Counted from the stretch's first letter, positions 1-7,312 are shown. The stretch: 12,643 nt of DNA from RGIG6353 sp045531285 (GCA_045531285.1 JAZSDT010000033.1:1-12643); one strand, 5' to 3'. Notes: generated from the letters alone by a model not told the origin. Numbers and translations: made by a program.

Positions 1-121
1 GAGCAGAAATGCATCTGCGAAGCGTGGGAATACTTTACGTATTCCGAGCGACAAAGATGTATTTATGCCGTAAAGAAATTTTCTCGGCGGCATTAGTTCG
101 ACTCTTTTCGGCTATAGCCGA
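1..121. repeat. Cluster of short palindromes downstream of the esterase gene
   Basis: This non-coding stretch is nearly filled with dyad symmetries. Positions 3-7 pair with 14-18 (5 bp, loop contains ATGCA). Positions 27-33 pair with 39-45 (GGAATAC/GTATTCC, 7 bp, 5-nt loop). Positions 65-70 pair with 88-93 (ATGCCG/CGGCAT). Positions 108-121 are a perfect 14-base palindrome (TCGGCTATAGCCGA) that touches the esterase stop codon at 122-124. None is followed by a good T-run on the minus strand, so a classical terminator is not evident. The series of hairpins resembles a dispersed intergenic palindromic repeat, but copies elsewhere cannot be seen from this window. Confidence 0.45.
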
Positions 122-1126
122 TTATTGTTCAAGTTGCTTGAAAACAGGCCAAGAGGCATCTGCGTAGAAGCGATGTCCTTCGTCTCCCGTTACGAGAGCG
201 CAGTTACCTTCGGCACCTGCCTTCTTATACATTTTCTTTGTTATTTCAAAGGTTTCCTTTACACCGTTGTCGGGGAAGATAACGTCCTCCTTGCCGTTGA
301 CGATTATCAGCTTTCTGGGAGCAATAAGTGCTGTAAGGTCACCCATATCGAAGTACTTTGCGGCATGGGGAATAAAATTACACGAGCAATGGTTTTGAGG
401 CATAATGGAATCCCTGTAGGTACAAACCGAGCAAGAGGGCATAGCCATCTTGATACGTTCCTCAAGACAGGCGGCATAGAAGGTAGTCGTACCGCCCCCC
501 GAGTTACCCATACAGTATATTTTATCGGAGTCAAGGAAATCAAAATGCTCCTCAACAGCGTCAATAACACGGCTGATATCCCATACGCGCTCGGCAATGG
601 TAGTTCTGCCAAGCAGGAGCGCCGTCATTGTGGAAACGTAACAGTCAGGGCCCTTTTCTCCCGCGCCTCCGCATTCACCGAAGTTTCTCTGCTCAACGGC
701 AAGTGCGGCATAGCCTTCCTTGATTATACGAACCGCAAAGTCACGGTCTCCTCCCGCAATGCTTAATTCGTCTCTGGGATATTTCGGCTCACCCAAGGAA
801 ATGTGGAAGCCTGTGGAATGTCCCTGAAGACAGATCACAACAGGTATTTTACCCTCTTTTCCCAAGGGCACACGCAATACAGAGGGGAAAACGTAGCCCT
901 CTTCGCTTTGAATAGTGAAGCGAATTTCTTTGTAGGTGTCGGTAGTTTTTTCGTATTCTACGGTAAACTGAGGGTCACACTTTTTAAAGGTGTCCAATCC
1001 GGTGAGCTCGATAAGCTTTGCACGAAGCTCATTTTTCCATTGGTTGAAATCCTGCTTTCCGTCGTAACGCATCAACGGAGTCTGAGAATCCATTATATCA
1101 AGATTGTGCTGAAGAGGTGTTTTCAT
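122..1126 (-). CDS. Alpha/beta-hydrolase esterase (acetyl xylan esterase / dienelactone hydrolase-like)
   Basis: A 334-residue serine hydrolase of the alpha/beta fold, probably an intracellular carbohydrate esterase. The nucleophile elbow is GNSGGG with Ser209. The likely acid is Asp281 in NGKEDVIFP and the likely base is His318 in GDEGHRF. The QGHSTG segment (101-106) after the strand VVICL probably supplies the oxyanion hole. The sequence from QGHSTG to AVEQRNFGE is like the Abhydrolase_7 / acetyl xylan esterase group. There is no signal peptide. Its ATG overlaps the stop of the preceding glycosidase-like gene by 4 bases (ATGA), with AAAGGAG 8 bases before the start inside that gene, so the two are translationally coupled. 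The partner suggests that it removes acetyl or other acyl groups from the same glycan. The substrate cannot be read from the sequence; a peptidase or lactonase role is possible but less likely. Confidence 0.85.
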   Translation of the reverse strand: MKTPLQHNLDIMDSQTPLMRYDGKQDFNQWKNELRAKLIELTGLDTFKKCDPQFTVEYEKTTDTYKEIRFTIQSEEGYVFPSVLRVPLGKEGKIPVVICLQGHSTGFHISLGEPKYPRDELSIAGGDRDFAVRIIKEGYAALAVEQRNFGECGGAGEKGPDCYVSTMTALLLGRTTIAERVWDISRVIDAVEEHFDFLDSDKIYCMGNSGGGTTTFYAACLEERIKMAMPSCSVCTYRDSIMPQNHCSCNFIPHAAKYFDMGDLTALIAPRKLIIVNGKEDVIFPDNGVKETFEITKKMYKKAGAEGNCALVTGDEGHRFYADASWPVFKQLEQ

Positions 1127-3849
1127 TTTGCTGTCTCCTTTGCTGTTTTTTCGGGCGTAATAAATCCAAACTGACCCGGTGAAGAGGGGAATTTACCCAA
1201 CGTATAGGTGGGGTTTTCCTCATATTTCCACAAAGCTCCGCCTATCTCCAGCCTGAGCTTCATTACAAGGTCTCTTGTCCAGCCCGTCTTTTTTCTGTCT
1301 ATCTTTACAAGATAATCAACGTCGTCACCGTTAAATACTGTTTTTACATCATACATTGACAACACTTCGTTTACCTTGTCTCCAAATACTTCCTGATGGC
1401 TTCCCGCATCGTATTCGGGGGAGAGTATACCGTTTTTCAGATTCATATTTGTGTCGGGGATGAACAGCTCGTATTCAAATCCGAACTTGAACATCGCATC
1501 CTTTTTGCCCCTCATGGACAGATAAATGCTGTCACTGTCATAGCTGAGAGCGAAATCGGCACCGTTGTCAAGCGTAATGCGCTGGGCATTTTCTATTCCG
1601 CCCTTTTTCATTACGTAGCCGCCTTTACCGAGATAGTATTCAAGGGGAACAAGTCCTGCCTTGATGCGCTCACGTACTTGAGCAAAATCGTTTTCCAGTA
1701 GTTTTTCAAGGTAGGATATTCTGTATTCAAGCTTCTTGGGGAAGAACTTGAAGCCCTCTGCCTCGGAGTGATAGCCCAGTCGCTTGTCTACCTTGCATAG
1801 AGGTATCATTTCCTTGGAGTTTTCTATTTCGGCTTCAACTAAGGTTTCCATCATATCGAGTATTTCAAGAGCATCGCCCTCGCCTCTGCCCAGCATGGAA
1901 CGAAGCTTGTAGAAATTGAGTATATTGCAACCACTGTCAAAGAGAAGCCCCAGAGCCTTTGACAGTGTCATAAGCTCGTTGCTTTCATCAAGGTCAAGGC
2001 ATTCAAGACCCTTATCCCAGTTTTCAGCTATTCGCTCGGAAAGCTCGATTGCCTCATCGAGAGTGTGTCCTCTCCAGAGACATTCTCCGATTCTGTCACC
2101 CACAGGTCCGTCCATCAATAGCCAGGTACGTGGCAAGGGAAGGTTAACGGGATTGAGTGCCAGCTGCCATACAACACCGTCGTGCATAGGTCCGTAGTAG
2201 GAGAACATAATGTTTATGGGATAGTTTCTGTAGCCTTCTTCAAAATATTTAAATGCTTGGCAAATGCTCTTTGCGTGAGTCTCGCCCCATATTCTGGATG
2301 CAAGGTCAAGAAGCACACCGTCCTTGTCGGAAAAGTCCTTAAGGAAGGCAAATTCACCTGAAGCACGGCTCATAACCGAAGGATAGTTTCCAAAGTACCA
2401 GCACTCCATAATGCCTGTAACACCGTACTCTCTTGCGCCTTTGTATTTTTCAAAGACCAGTCCCGGTGCGGGAATATACGGTACTGTGGCAAGCTCGTGT
2501 GAGCAGCATATCTGCATCTTAGCCCAAAGGGTTTTGCCATACTTCTGTGCCGCCTTTGCCGTGGTTTCAAATAGAATTGACGGACCTACGTAGGACAGCC
2601 AGTAGTCAATTGCCTCTCGGGTCTTGCCAAGCTGTTTTTCGTAGCCCTTGTCATCGAAATTCTGCATCAATGCCACGTCATCGGGCGCGTTCTTTACGTA
2701 TTCTACAATGTCGTCAAATTCCCAGCTTCTGTGTCCGTAGGTCCAGCTGACAAATTCCGCCCCTGTACCTGCACGGCGGATTCCTTCTTTTATGACGTCG
2801 ATATTGTAGGCAAGGTTTTCGCCTTTGTGATATTTGCCACATCTGGGACAGGTGTGCCAGGTGGTACGGCTGGAGGAACAGGTGGTAAAGCGTTCTCCGT
2901 CGGTAATGTCTATATAACCGCCAAGTAAGGGAAGCTTACGGAAGAGCTTTTCCACAGCCTCTATCATATAAGCCTTGCCGGCTTCACTTCTCAGGCATAT
3001 GGGGTATTGCTGACCCATAGCAGGCTCTGCGCCAAGCAGCTCGGGGTAATTTTTGTAAAGATCTTCTTTTGCATAAAAGCCCATTGGCTCGATTGCAAAA
3101 ACGTATACCTTGACACCGTAGCGGCGGCATTTGTCAATGACACGCTGGAGCTTGGCTATTCTTGCCTCACCGCCTTCGCCGTATTCCTTAATGTATGAAG
3201 AGGTGAGAAGCGCCTTAAAGCTGGTGTATATCCAGAGTCCGTTAGTGCCGTTGTGCTGTAAGCGGTTAAGGTACTCGTCGGGATAATAGTCTACGTTGTC
3301 CGAAAGCTCGTCTCCGTTTTTGGGAGGACGGTTGGTGGGACTGAAGAAGCCTCTTGTTATTCTTGCCTTGATGTAAGGATGGCGCTCTGTTGTGCCAAGA
3401 GCAAGAAATTCGCCCTCTCGCTTTGTAAGCTCTCCCTCGATGTAGAAAATACCGCGTCTTGCACCCTCGGTATCTGCTGAAATTATGCGGCAGCACTCTT
3501 GAGTAACTATAATGCGATAGGCTTCAAAGCACTCGGTGATGCCCTTTTCCAGAATAATAGGGTATCCTTCGCCTTTTATTCCGCATACCTTACGGAAATT
3601 CTCAAAATCCTCGTATACAGTATCAAGCAGTCCTTCTGCGTCGGGAAACTTTTCTTTTATGTAAATTCCTGTGGCGTCAACCTCGCCGTCACGCTTTTTT
3701 TTGCGTGTGCCAAATCCCAGAGGTGCACTCTCGTGAAGTGGCTTTTTCAGCTCGTCTATGAATTCACAGGGCGGTTGATCGTGAAAAAACGGGTCTTCGT
3801 TTTTGGAAGTATAGTGTCCGTTGAACACGTCGACTTTTTTCTTTGCCAT
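1123..3849 (-). CDS. Large cytoplasmic glycoside hydrolase-like protein (GH20/GH67-type TIM barrel, family not assigned)
   Basis: A 908-residue protein without a signal peptide. Residues 90-160 resemble the small alpha/beta domain that precedes the barrel in GH20 and GH67 enzymes (it includes the pattern GARRGIFYIEGEL). Residues 160-510 look like a TIM barrel: RITRGFF opens it, YIDITDGERF (312-321) carries Asp314, Asp317 and Glu319 as candidate catalytic acids, and GIMECWYFGNY (479-489) closes it with aromatic residues. An insert at 324-337 has Cys324, His332, Cys334 and Cys337 (CPRC), a possible metal knuckle. Residues 510-740 are helical. Residues 750-895 are beta-rich and could be a CBM9/DOMON-like module. 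The start has AAAGGAGAG 4 bases upstream. It heads an operon with the downstream esterase and has its own promoter. I cannot name the substrate or a GH family; hexosaminidase-like or uronidase-like activity are the main options. Confidence 0.72.
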   Translation of the reverse strand: MAKKKVDVFNGHYTSKNEDPFFHDQPPCEFIDELKKPLHESAPLGFGTRKKKRDGEVDATGIYIKEKFPDAEGLLDTVYEDFENFRKVCGIKGEGYPIILEKGITECFEAYRIIVTQECCRIISADTEGARRGIFYIEGELTKREGEFLALGTTERHPYIKARITRGFFSPTNRPPKNGDELSDNVDYYPDEYLNRLQHNGTNGLWIYTSFKALLTSSYIKEYGEGGEARIAKLQRVIDKCRRYGVKVYVFAIEPMGFYAKEDLYKNYPELLGAEPAMGQQYPICLRSEAGKAYMIEAVEKLFRKLPLLGGYIDITDGERFTTCSSSRTTWHTCPRCGKYHKGENLAYNIDVIKEGIRRAGTGAEFVSWTYGHRSWEFDDIVEYVKNAPDDVALMQNFDDKGYEKQLGKTREAIDYWLSYVGPSILFETTAKAAQKYGKTLWAKMQICCSHELATVPYIPAPGLVFEKYKGAREYGVTGIMECWYFGNYPSVMSRASGEFAFLKDFSDKDGVLLDLASRIWGETHAKSICQAFKYFEEGYRNYPINIMFSYYGPMHDGVVWQLALNPVNLPLPRTWLLMDGPVGDRIGECLWRGHTLDEAIELSERIAENWDKGLECLDLDESNELMTLSKALGLLFDSGCNILNFYKLRSMLGRGEGDALEILDMMETLVEAEIENSKEMIPLCKVDKRLGYHSEAEGFKFFPKKLEYRISYLEKLLENDFAQVRERIKAGLVPLEYYLGKGGYVMKKGGIENAQRITLDNGADFALSYDSDSIYLSMRGKKDAMFKFGFEYELFIPDTNMNLKNGILSPEYDAGSHQEVFGDKVNEVLSMYDVKTVFNGDDVDYLVKIDRKKTGWTRDLVMKLRLEIGGALWKYEENPTYTLGKFPSSPGQFGFITPEKTAKETAK

Positions 3850-3873
3850 AATACTCTCCTTTAACTGTCATTG

Positions 3874-3886
3874 GAAAATGATTTTC
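3874..3886. promoter_or_regulatory. Palindromic operator candidate in the glycosidase-gene leader
   Basis: GAAAATGATTTTC is a perfect inverted repeat of 6-base arms around one central base. It lies in the predicted 5' leader, 25-37 bases upstream of the ATG. A second, overlapping dyad (TCATT-GGAA-AATGA) ends in its left arm and centre. Its position just downstream of the predicted transcription start would suit a repressor site. No regulator gene is in the window to match it. Confidence 0.35.
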
Positions 3887-3890
3887 TTAT

Positions 3891-3904
3891 TGAAAACACT
3901 TACA
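3891..3904. promoter_or_regulatory. CRE-like catabolite-repression site
   Basis: TGAAAACACTTACA fits the degenerate CcpA-binding (CRE) consensus TGWNANCGNTNWCA at 13 of 14 positions; the miss is the central G, which is normally well conserved. It covers the predicted transcription start of the glycosidase-like operon (about 3903), a usual place for CcpA repression. Sugar-use genes of Bacillota are typically controlled this way, so the context is right, but the broken central CG lowers confidence. Confidence 0.4.
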
Positions 3905-3909
3905 AAAAC

Positions 3910-3937
3910 AGTATACACCAAAATTTCCAAAAAGCAA
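3910..3937 (-). promoter_or_regulatory. Predicted sigma-A promoter of the glycosidase-esterase operon
   Basis: On the minus strand a -35 box TTGCTT (3932-3937) and a -10 box TATACT (3910-3915) are spaced by 16 bases. The -10 is good (5 of 6) and the -35 is weak (3 of 6). Transcription would start near 3903, giving a leader of about 54 bases that holds the CRE-like site and the palindrome. The -35 box abuts the base of the 17-bp hairpin at 3938-3977. Confidence 0.5.
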
Positions 3938-3977
3938 TAGCAAAGAGCAAAAAACCTTCGTTTTTTGCTCTTTGCTA
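3938..3977. terminator. Perfect 17-bp inverted repeat, possible terminator
   Basis: Positions 3938-3954 pair perfectly with 3961-3977 around a 6-base loop (CCTTCG on plus), whose outer C-G can close too. A6 and T6 runs sit next to the loop, inside the stem. It lies 100 bases downstream of the SGNH gene stop and immediately upstream of the next promoter, so it may insulate the two units. The run after the stem on the minus strand (TTGCTTTTT) is only moderately T-rich, so it is not a textbook intrinsic terminator. It could act on both strands. Confidence 0.45.
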
Positions 3978-4008
3978 ATTGTATATCGGGAAATTGAATT
4001 AAACCAAC

Positions 4009-4057
4009 CTCGCCGATTTTCGTTACAGAGTTATACTCAAAGGTTACGATAGGCGAG
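4009..4057. repeat. Nested stem-loop element between the SGNH and glycosidase genes
   Basis: Three nested pairings are visible: CTCGCC (4009-4014) with GGCGAG (4052-4057), perfect; CGTTAC (4021-4026) with GTTACG (4043-4048), one mismatch; and GAGT (4028-4031) with ACTC (4035-4038) around TAT. The whole folds as one elongated hairpin with internal loops on either strand. It falls in the 3' region of the SGNH transcript. No known riboswitch or RNA family is recognised; it may be a 3'-end structure or a dispersed repeat. Confidence 0.4.
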
Positions 4058-4064
4058 AATTGCC

Positions 4065-4081
4065 AGCGGAGGCTCTCCGCT
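4065..4081. repeat. Short GC-rich hairpin overlapping the SGNH gene stop
   Basis: AGCGGAG (4065-4071) pairs perfectly with CTCCGCT (4075-4081) around GCT. It overlaps the TAG stop at 4080-4082. No T-run follows on the minus strand, so it is not a normal intrinsic terminator, but it could help protect the 3' end of the mRNA. Confidence 0.4.
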
Positions 4082-5126
4082 ATTTCAGTATTTTCTCAAA
4101 TACATTGCCAAAGGCATTTGCCATAGAAACAAAACCAAAGTCTGTGGGGTGTGTGTTGTCCACAGTTCCTTCGTTGCCGCAAAGTGCTGTGAGAGCGGCA
4201 TTGTCAACGTAATAAACGTTTTTGTCGCCTCTCTTAAGTGCATCGTTGTAGGTCTTTTCGATTATTGCGGCACGCTGACCGGCATAGTTTCCGAAGCTGT
4301 CATCCACCACGTGAGGACGGGGCGCAAAAATAACAGGCAGGTCGGGATGCTTATCGCGTATTGTCAGGAAGAATTTCTCGTGAGTTGCCATAAGGTGCTC
4401 GTTTGTGGGTGCGTTGCAGTCGTAATCCTGTACGAACACCGACATTTCAAGCCCTGCGATGTAGTCAGCCATTACCTGCTCACCCTTGGCAGACCCTGAA
4501 AATCCCAGATTCAACTGTTCACAGTTAAATCGGCGTGACAGAATGCTCTGGTACGACATACCGGGACGCGAAGCACATCCGCCCTGTGTTATAGACGAAC
4601 CGTAGTAAACTACGGGCAACTCGGTCTTGTAAGGGTCTGCTTCAAGTATTTCACAGCCGTCTTTGAGACCTATATAAAGATGAGACACTTCACTGTAAAG
4701 AGGGAAATGGATGAGAATTTCGTGCATCTTGCCATCAAGGTCGTGTACACTTTCGTAGCCTTCTCCTATTTCAAGGGGAGGAACGAAGGTGCGGTAATAG
4801 TTGTTGTCAAGGTAAAGGTCAAATGCGGAGGAGCCTGTCATAGGGAAATGTACCCATTTGTAGTAGGTAGGCATTATTGCCTTTATTGCAACAAAGGGGC
4901 TGTTTGTTTTAAAACGGAGTCTGCCTCCCGCTGTGTTTGCGTGGAGACCGTGTACACCGGGGTTTGTTTCCTTTGCAACTTCTTCGGGAAGACGGCGGTA
5001 TTTTCCGTCAATATGCATCAAGCCGTGTACCTTGAAGGGGGCATCGAGAACGTCTCGAAATACAAGGCCTTCTCGCTCGATCTTAGTTTCGATCTTGAAA
5101 TTCTTATCAATATCTTCTATACGCAT
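4080..5126 (-). CDS. SGNH/GDSL-type esterase with GxDLY N-terminal domain
   Basis: A 348-residue two-domain esterase, cytoplasmic by lack of a signal peptide. Residues 20-165 form a beta-rich N-terminal domain with the naming motif of the GxDLY family (FDLYLD, 102-107). Residues 170-348 are the SGNH hydrolase domain. Its blocks are GSSIT (176-180) with nucleophile Ser178, GFSG (208-211) with the oxyanion Gly, DYDCN (234-238) with Asn238, and DNTHP (323-327) with Asp323 and His326. All four SGNH residues are present, so it should be active. Family members act as carbohydrate or acyl esterases. It starts 22 bases after the isomerase stop, with AGAGGT 8 bases before the ATG, so both are probably one operon from the promoter at 6175-6203. 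It belongs to the same pathway as the downstream esterase and glycosidase-like protein by inference only. Confidence 0.87.
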   Translation of the reverse strand: MRIEDIDKNFKIETKIEREGLVFRDVLDAPFKVHGLMHIDGKYRRLPEEVAKETNPGVHGLHANTAGGRLRFKTNSPFVAIKAIMPTYYKWVHFPMTGSSAFDLYLDNNYYRTFVPPLEIGEGYESVHDLDGKMHEILIHFPLYSEVSHLYIGLKDGCEILEADPYKTELPVVYYGSSITQGGCASRPGMSYQSILSRRFNCEQLNLGFSGSAKGEQVMADYIAGLEMSVFVQDYDCNAPTNEHLMATHEKFFLTIRDKHPDLPVIFAPRPHVVDDSFGNYAGQRAAIIEKTYNDALKRGDKNVYYVDNAALTALCGNEGTVDNTHPTDFGFVSMANAFGNVFEKILK

Positions 5127-5148
5127 TTTTATATACCTCTTGGCTTTA

Positions 5149-6141
5149 TTATGCCCAGCTCATTGTGGTAGGCTTTTCCTCGCAGATGCATACGTCCTTG
5201 AGGAACGAAACAGCCTTTGAAAGACCCTCGTCAATGGTCATTATGCTGTCCTCGTGCTCGATTGAAAGCACTCTGTCATAGCCGCACAGACGGAGATTTG
5301 AGACAAAGTCCTTCCAGTACGCATAGTCGTTGCCGTAGCCTACTGTACGGAATATCCATGCGCGGTGGAATTCGTCGCCGTAATGCTTGGTGTCAAGCAC
5401 ACCGTTTGCCGCAGTGTTGTACTTGTCTATCTTTGTGTCCTTTGCGTGTACGTGGTAGATACATCCAGCAAGCTGACGTGCAACCTGAACAGGATCCATA
5501 CCCTGCCATATAAGATGTGAGGGGTCAAGGTTTGCACCGATCACAGCGCCTATCTCATTGCCGCATTTTGCACTGACTGCATTGCGAAGCTTGAGAAGTG
5601 TTTCGGGATTGTATACGCAAAAGCCGGGATGCATTTCAAATGCAATGTGGGTTACCTTGTGCTCGTATGCGAATTTTGCCATTTCACACCAGTAGGGAAT
5701 TACCTTCTCGTTCCACTGCCAGTCAAGTATGGTGAGGAAATCGTCGGGCCAGGGGCAAGTTACCCAGTTGGGATACTTTGAGCCCTCGGAATCTCCGGGA
5801 CAGCCCGAGAAGCCTACGATCGTATCAACTCCCATTTTTTCTGCAAGAAGAACGGCGTTTCTGAAGTCGCTGTCATAGGAGTCGGCAATAGCCTTGTTGG
5901 GATGTACAGGGTTGCCGTGACAGGCAAGAGCGCATACGCTTGTGTTATATTTTTTGAAGGTTGCCATAAACTCGCTGTACGCCTTTTCGTCGGCAAGGAG
6001 CTTTGCAGGGTCACAGTGTGATTTTCCGGGATAACCGCCTGCGCCTATTTCGACAGTGTGAACTCCGAGACCGCTGATTATCGACAGTGCCTCGTCAAGA
6101 GATTTGTGTCCGTAAAGATTAGCAAGAACAGATATTTTCAT
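5149..6141 (-). CDS. Sugar phosphate isomerase/epimerase (xylose isomerase-like TIM barrel)
   Basis: A 330-residue protein of the AP endonuclease 2 / xylose isomerase-like TIM-barrel family, which includes inosose dehydratases and sugar epimerases. Metal ligands are recognisable: Glu169 in IAFEMHPGF, Asp206 and His209 in GANLDPSHLIWQG, His232 in YHVHAKDT and Glu295 in SIEHEDS. It should bind a divalent metal and interconvert or dehydrate a keto sugar or cyclitol; the exact substrate is open. The ATG at 6141 is chosen over the longer reading frame from 6198. That upstream ATG lies inside the -35 box of the gene's own promoter, while 6141 has AAAGGA about 8 bases upstream and starts MKISVLANL, the usual family start. 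It is followed after 22 bases by the SGNH esterase. Confidence 0.88.
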   Translation of the reverse strand: MKISVLANLYGHKSLDEALSIISGLGVHTVEIGAGGYPGKSHCDPAKLLADEKAYSEFMATFKKYNTSVCALACHGNPVHPNKAIADSYDSDFRNAVLLAEKMGVDTIVGFSGCPGDSEGSKYPNWVTCPWPDDFLTILDWQWNEKVIPYWCEMAKFAYEHKVTHIAFEMHPGFCVYNPETLLKLRNAVSAKCGNEIGAVIGANLDPSHLIWQGMDPVQVARQLAGCIYHVHAKDTKIDKYNTAANGVLDTKHYGDEFHRAWIFRTVGYGNDYAYWKDFVSNLRLCGYDRVLSIEHEDSIMTIDEGLSKAVSFLKDVCICEEKPTTMSWA

Positions 6142-6174
6142 GTTACTATTCCTTTCAATTTGGTTTGTGACTAA

Positions 6175-6203
6175 ATTATATATTACTTTATTTTTCAAGT
6201 CAA
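6175..6203 (-). promoter_or_regulatory. Strong sigma-A promoter of the isomerase-SGNH operon
   Basis: TTGACT (6198-6203), a 17-base spacer and a perfect TATAAT (6175-6180) on the minus strand. Start of transcription is expected near 6168, about 27 bases before the ATG at 6141. TGACT of the -35 box has an inverted copy, seen as TGACT on the plus strand, at 6168-6172 near the start site; this may be chance or part of an operator. Confidence 0.85.
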
Positions 6204-6247
6204 GGCGTTATTTGTCCTTTTATAGTAAAATATTGTCATTTGCAGCC

Positions 6248-7255
6248 TTATTCAAAATCATTCAGGTCGTATGCCTGTGTGTATGCACATTTGCCCTCGG
6301 AGTCCTCAAAGCGCAGTCTGAAATAACCGTCGTTTTCTTTTATTTGGAATTCGCCCGAGGTAATGTCATTATCTATAATGGACGCCCTTCTTCTGCCTTC
6401 GGTTATAAGTGATACCTTTCTTACCTTTGAGCATTCAAACAGTACCTTGCCGTCCTCGTATATTAGACTGCTTATCGCAGGTCCCGTTGATGCATAGAAG
6501 TATCCGTTTTTAAGGGATGCAAACACGTTGTCATATTCAAGGTTGTCACAGTTTACAACAGTAAATCCGCCAAAGGAATCTGATTTGGGAGTATTGAGCG
6601 GAGCATTGTTATGGTTGTCATCGGCGGCGACACAGTACAGCTTTTTACCTTCGCGCAAAAGCTCATCATATACGTGCTCATCGTCCATACCGCCTGCATT
6701 AACTACAGAATGGTTGTATATTTCCACAGCCCACAAGCCTTCAAGCCCAAGGTAGTCTGTGGCGTTTTCCAAGGACCAGCTGGGATGATTGTAGGCAACA
6801 AGGAAGCCCTTTTGATTTGCCTCACGAATCATCTTATTGATGCCCTTAGGAGTATGTACTCTCTTGAATTCGCCTTCAAACTTTACCAGATGTCTGTTTT
6901 CGTCATTGACAAAGTGGTCGTAGGGAGAGCTGTAACATGGCGTGATAACGTAGTGTGGGTCGGGTGAAAGAAAATTCAGATGGCAAACCTTCATCTTCAG
7001 ATTAACAAGGGTGGATTGCTTTTCGTCCTCCTTTATAGCCAACTCGGTTGAGGTTATTGCAAGGAAGTCTTCGTCATTCAAATCCGAATTGTCAATAATG
7101 TGCTCGTGGTCCGTAAAGGCAACAATGGAATATCCCTTTGCTTTGTATGCCTCCTTGGCCTCCCCACGCGTCAGCTTACCGTCGGAAAGCGTTGTGTGGC
7201 AGTGTAAATTTGCTTTGTAAAAATTTCTGTTTTTGTCTATAAGTATGTGTTCCAT
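6248..7255 (-). CDS. PHP-domain metallohydrolase, CehA/McbA type
   Basis: A 335-residue stand-alone PHP protein. The metal motifs are in order: NLHCHTTLSDG (His18, His20, Asp25), FTDHEH (Asp49, His50), TSTE (Glu71), YNHPSW (His157) and AADDNHN (Asp212, Asp213, His215). These would hold a multinuclear metal centre for phosphoester or other hydrolysis. The segment YASTGPAISSL near 254 and the beta-rich C-terminal 80 residues are as in CehA/McbA-type proteins, not in DNA polymerase or histidinol phosphatase PHP proteins. The ATG has GTGAGGT 6 bases upstream and its own promoter at 7285-7312. There is no signal peptide. The 106 bases to the isomerase gene hold that gene's promoter and no clear terminator, so read-through is likely. 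Its substrate is unknown; the neighbours suggest a sugar or phosphosugar metabolite. Confidence 0.85.
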   Translation of the reverse strand: MEHILIDKNRNFYKANLHCHTTLSDGKLTRGEAKEAYKAKGYSIVAFTDHEHIIDNSDLNDEDFLAITSTELAIKEDEKQSTLVNLKMKVCHLNFLSPDPHYVITPCYSSPYDHFVNDENRHLVKFEGEFKRVHTPKGINKMIREANQKGFLVAYNHPSWSLENATDYLGLEGLWAVEIYNHSVVNAGGMDDEHVYDELLREGKKLYCVAADDNHNNAPLNTPKSDSFGGFTVVNCDNLEYDNVFASLKNGYFYASTGPAISSLIYEDGKVLFECSKVRKVSLITEGRRRASIIDNDITSGEFQIKENDGYFRLRFEDSEGKCAYTQAYDLNDFE

Positions 7256-7284
7256 ATTATTACCTCACTTTTGTTACTGTATAT

Positions 7285-7312
7285 ATTGTACCATTATTTT
7301 GGGAAATTGCAA
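7285..7312 (-). promoter_or_regulatory. Sigma-A promoter of the PHP gene
   Basis: TTGCAA (7307-7312), 16-base spacer and TACAAT (7285-7290) preceded by TGG, which gives an extended -10 motif. Transcription would start near 7278, about 23 bases before the ATG at 7255. An AACGCA/TGCGTT inverted repeat (7328-7333 and 7356-7361) lies upstream of the -35 box; its role is unknown. The rest of 7313-7400 shows nothing else. Confidence 0.7.

Noticed and set aside
125..766. A 213-codon open frame on the plus strand
   Set aside because: It lies antisense to the esterase, whose catalytic motifs and ribosome site are clear. The plus-strand translation has no recognisable domain, so it is a shadow frame.
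803..1174. A 123-codon plus-strand frame across the esterase/glycosidase junction
   Set aside because: Antisense to two real, coupled genes, no plausible domain.
5178..5188. An 11-base inverted match to positions 9-19
   Set aside because: It lies inside the coding end of the isomerase, is short and has no extended similarity, so chance is the likely cause.
6142..6198. Longer N-terminus of the isomerase starting at 6198
   Set aside because: The ATG at 6198 sits within the -35 box of the gene's own promoter, and 6141 has a good ribosome site and the usual family start.
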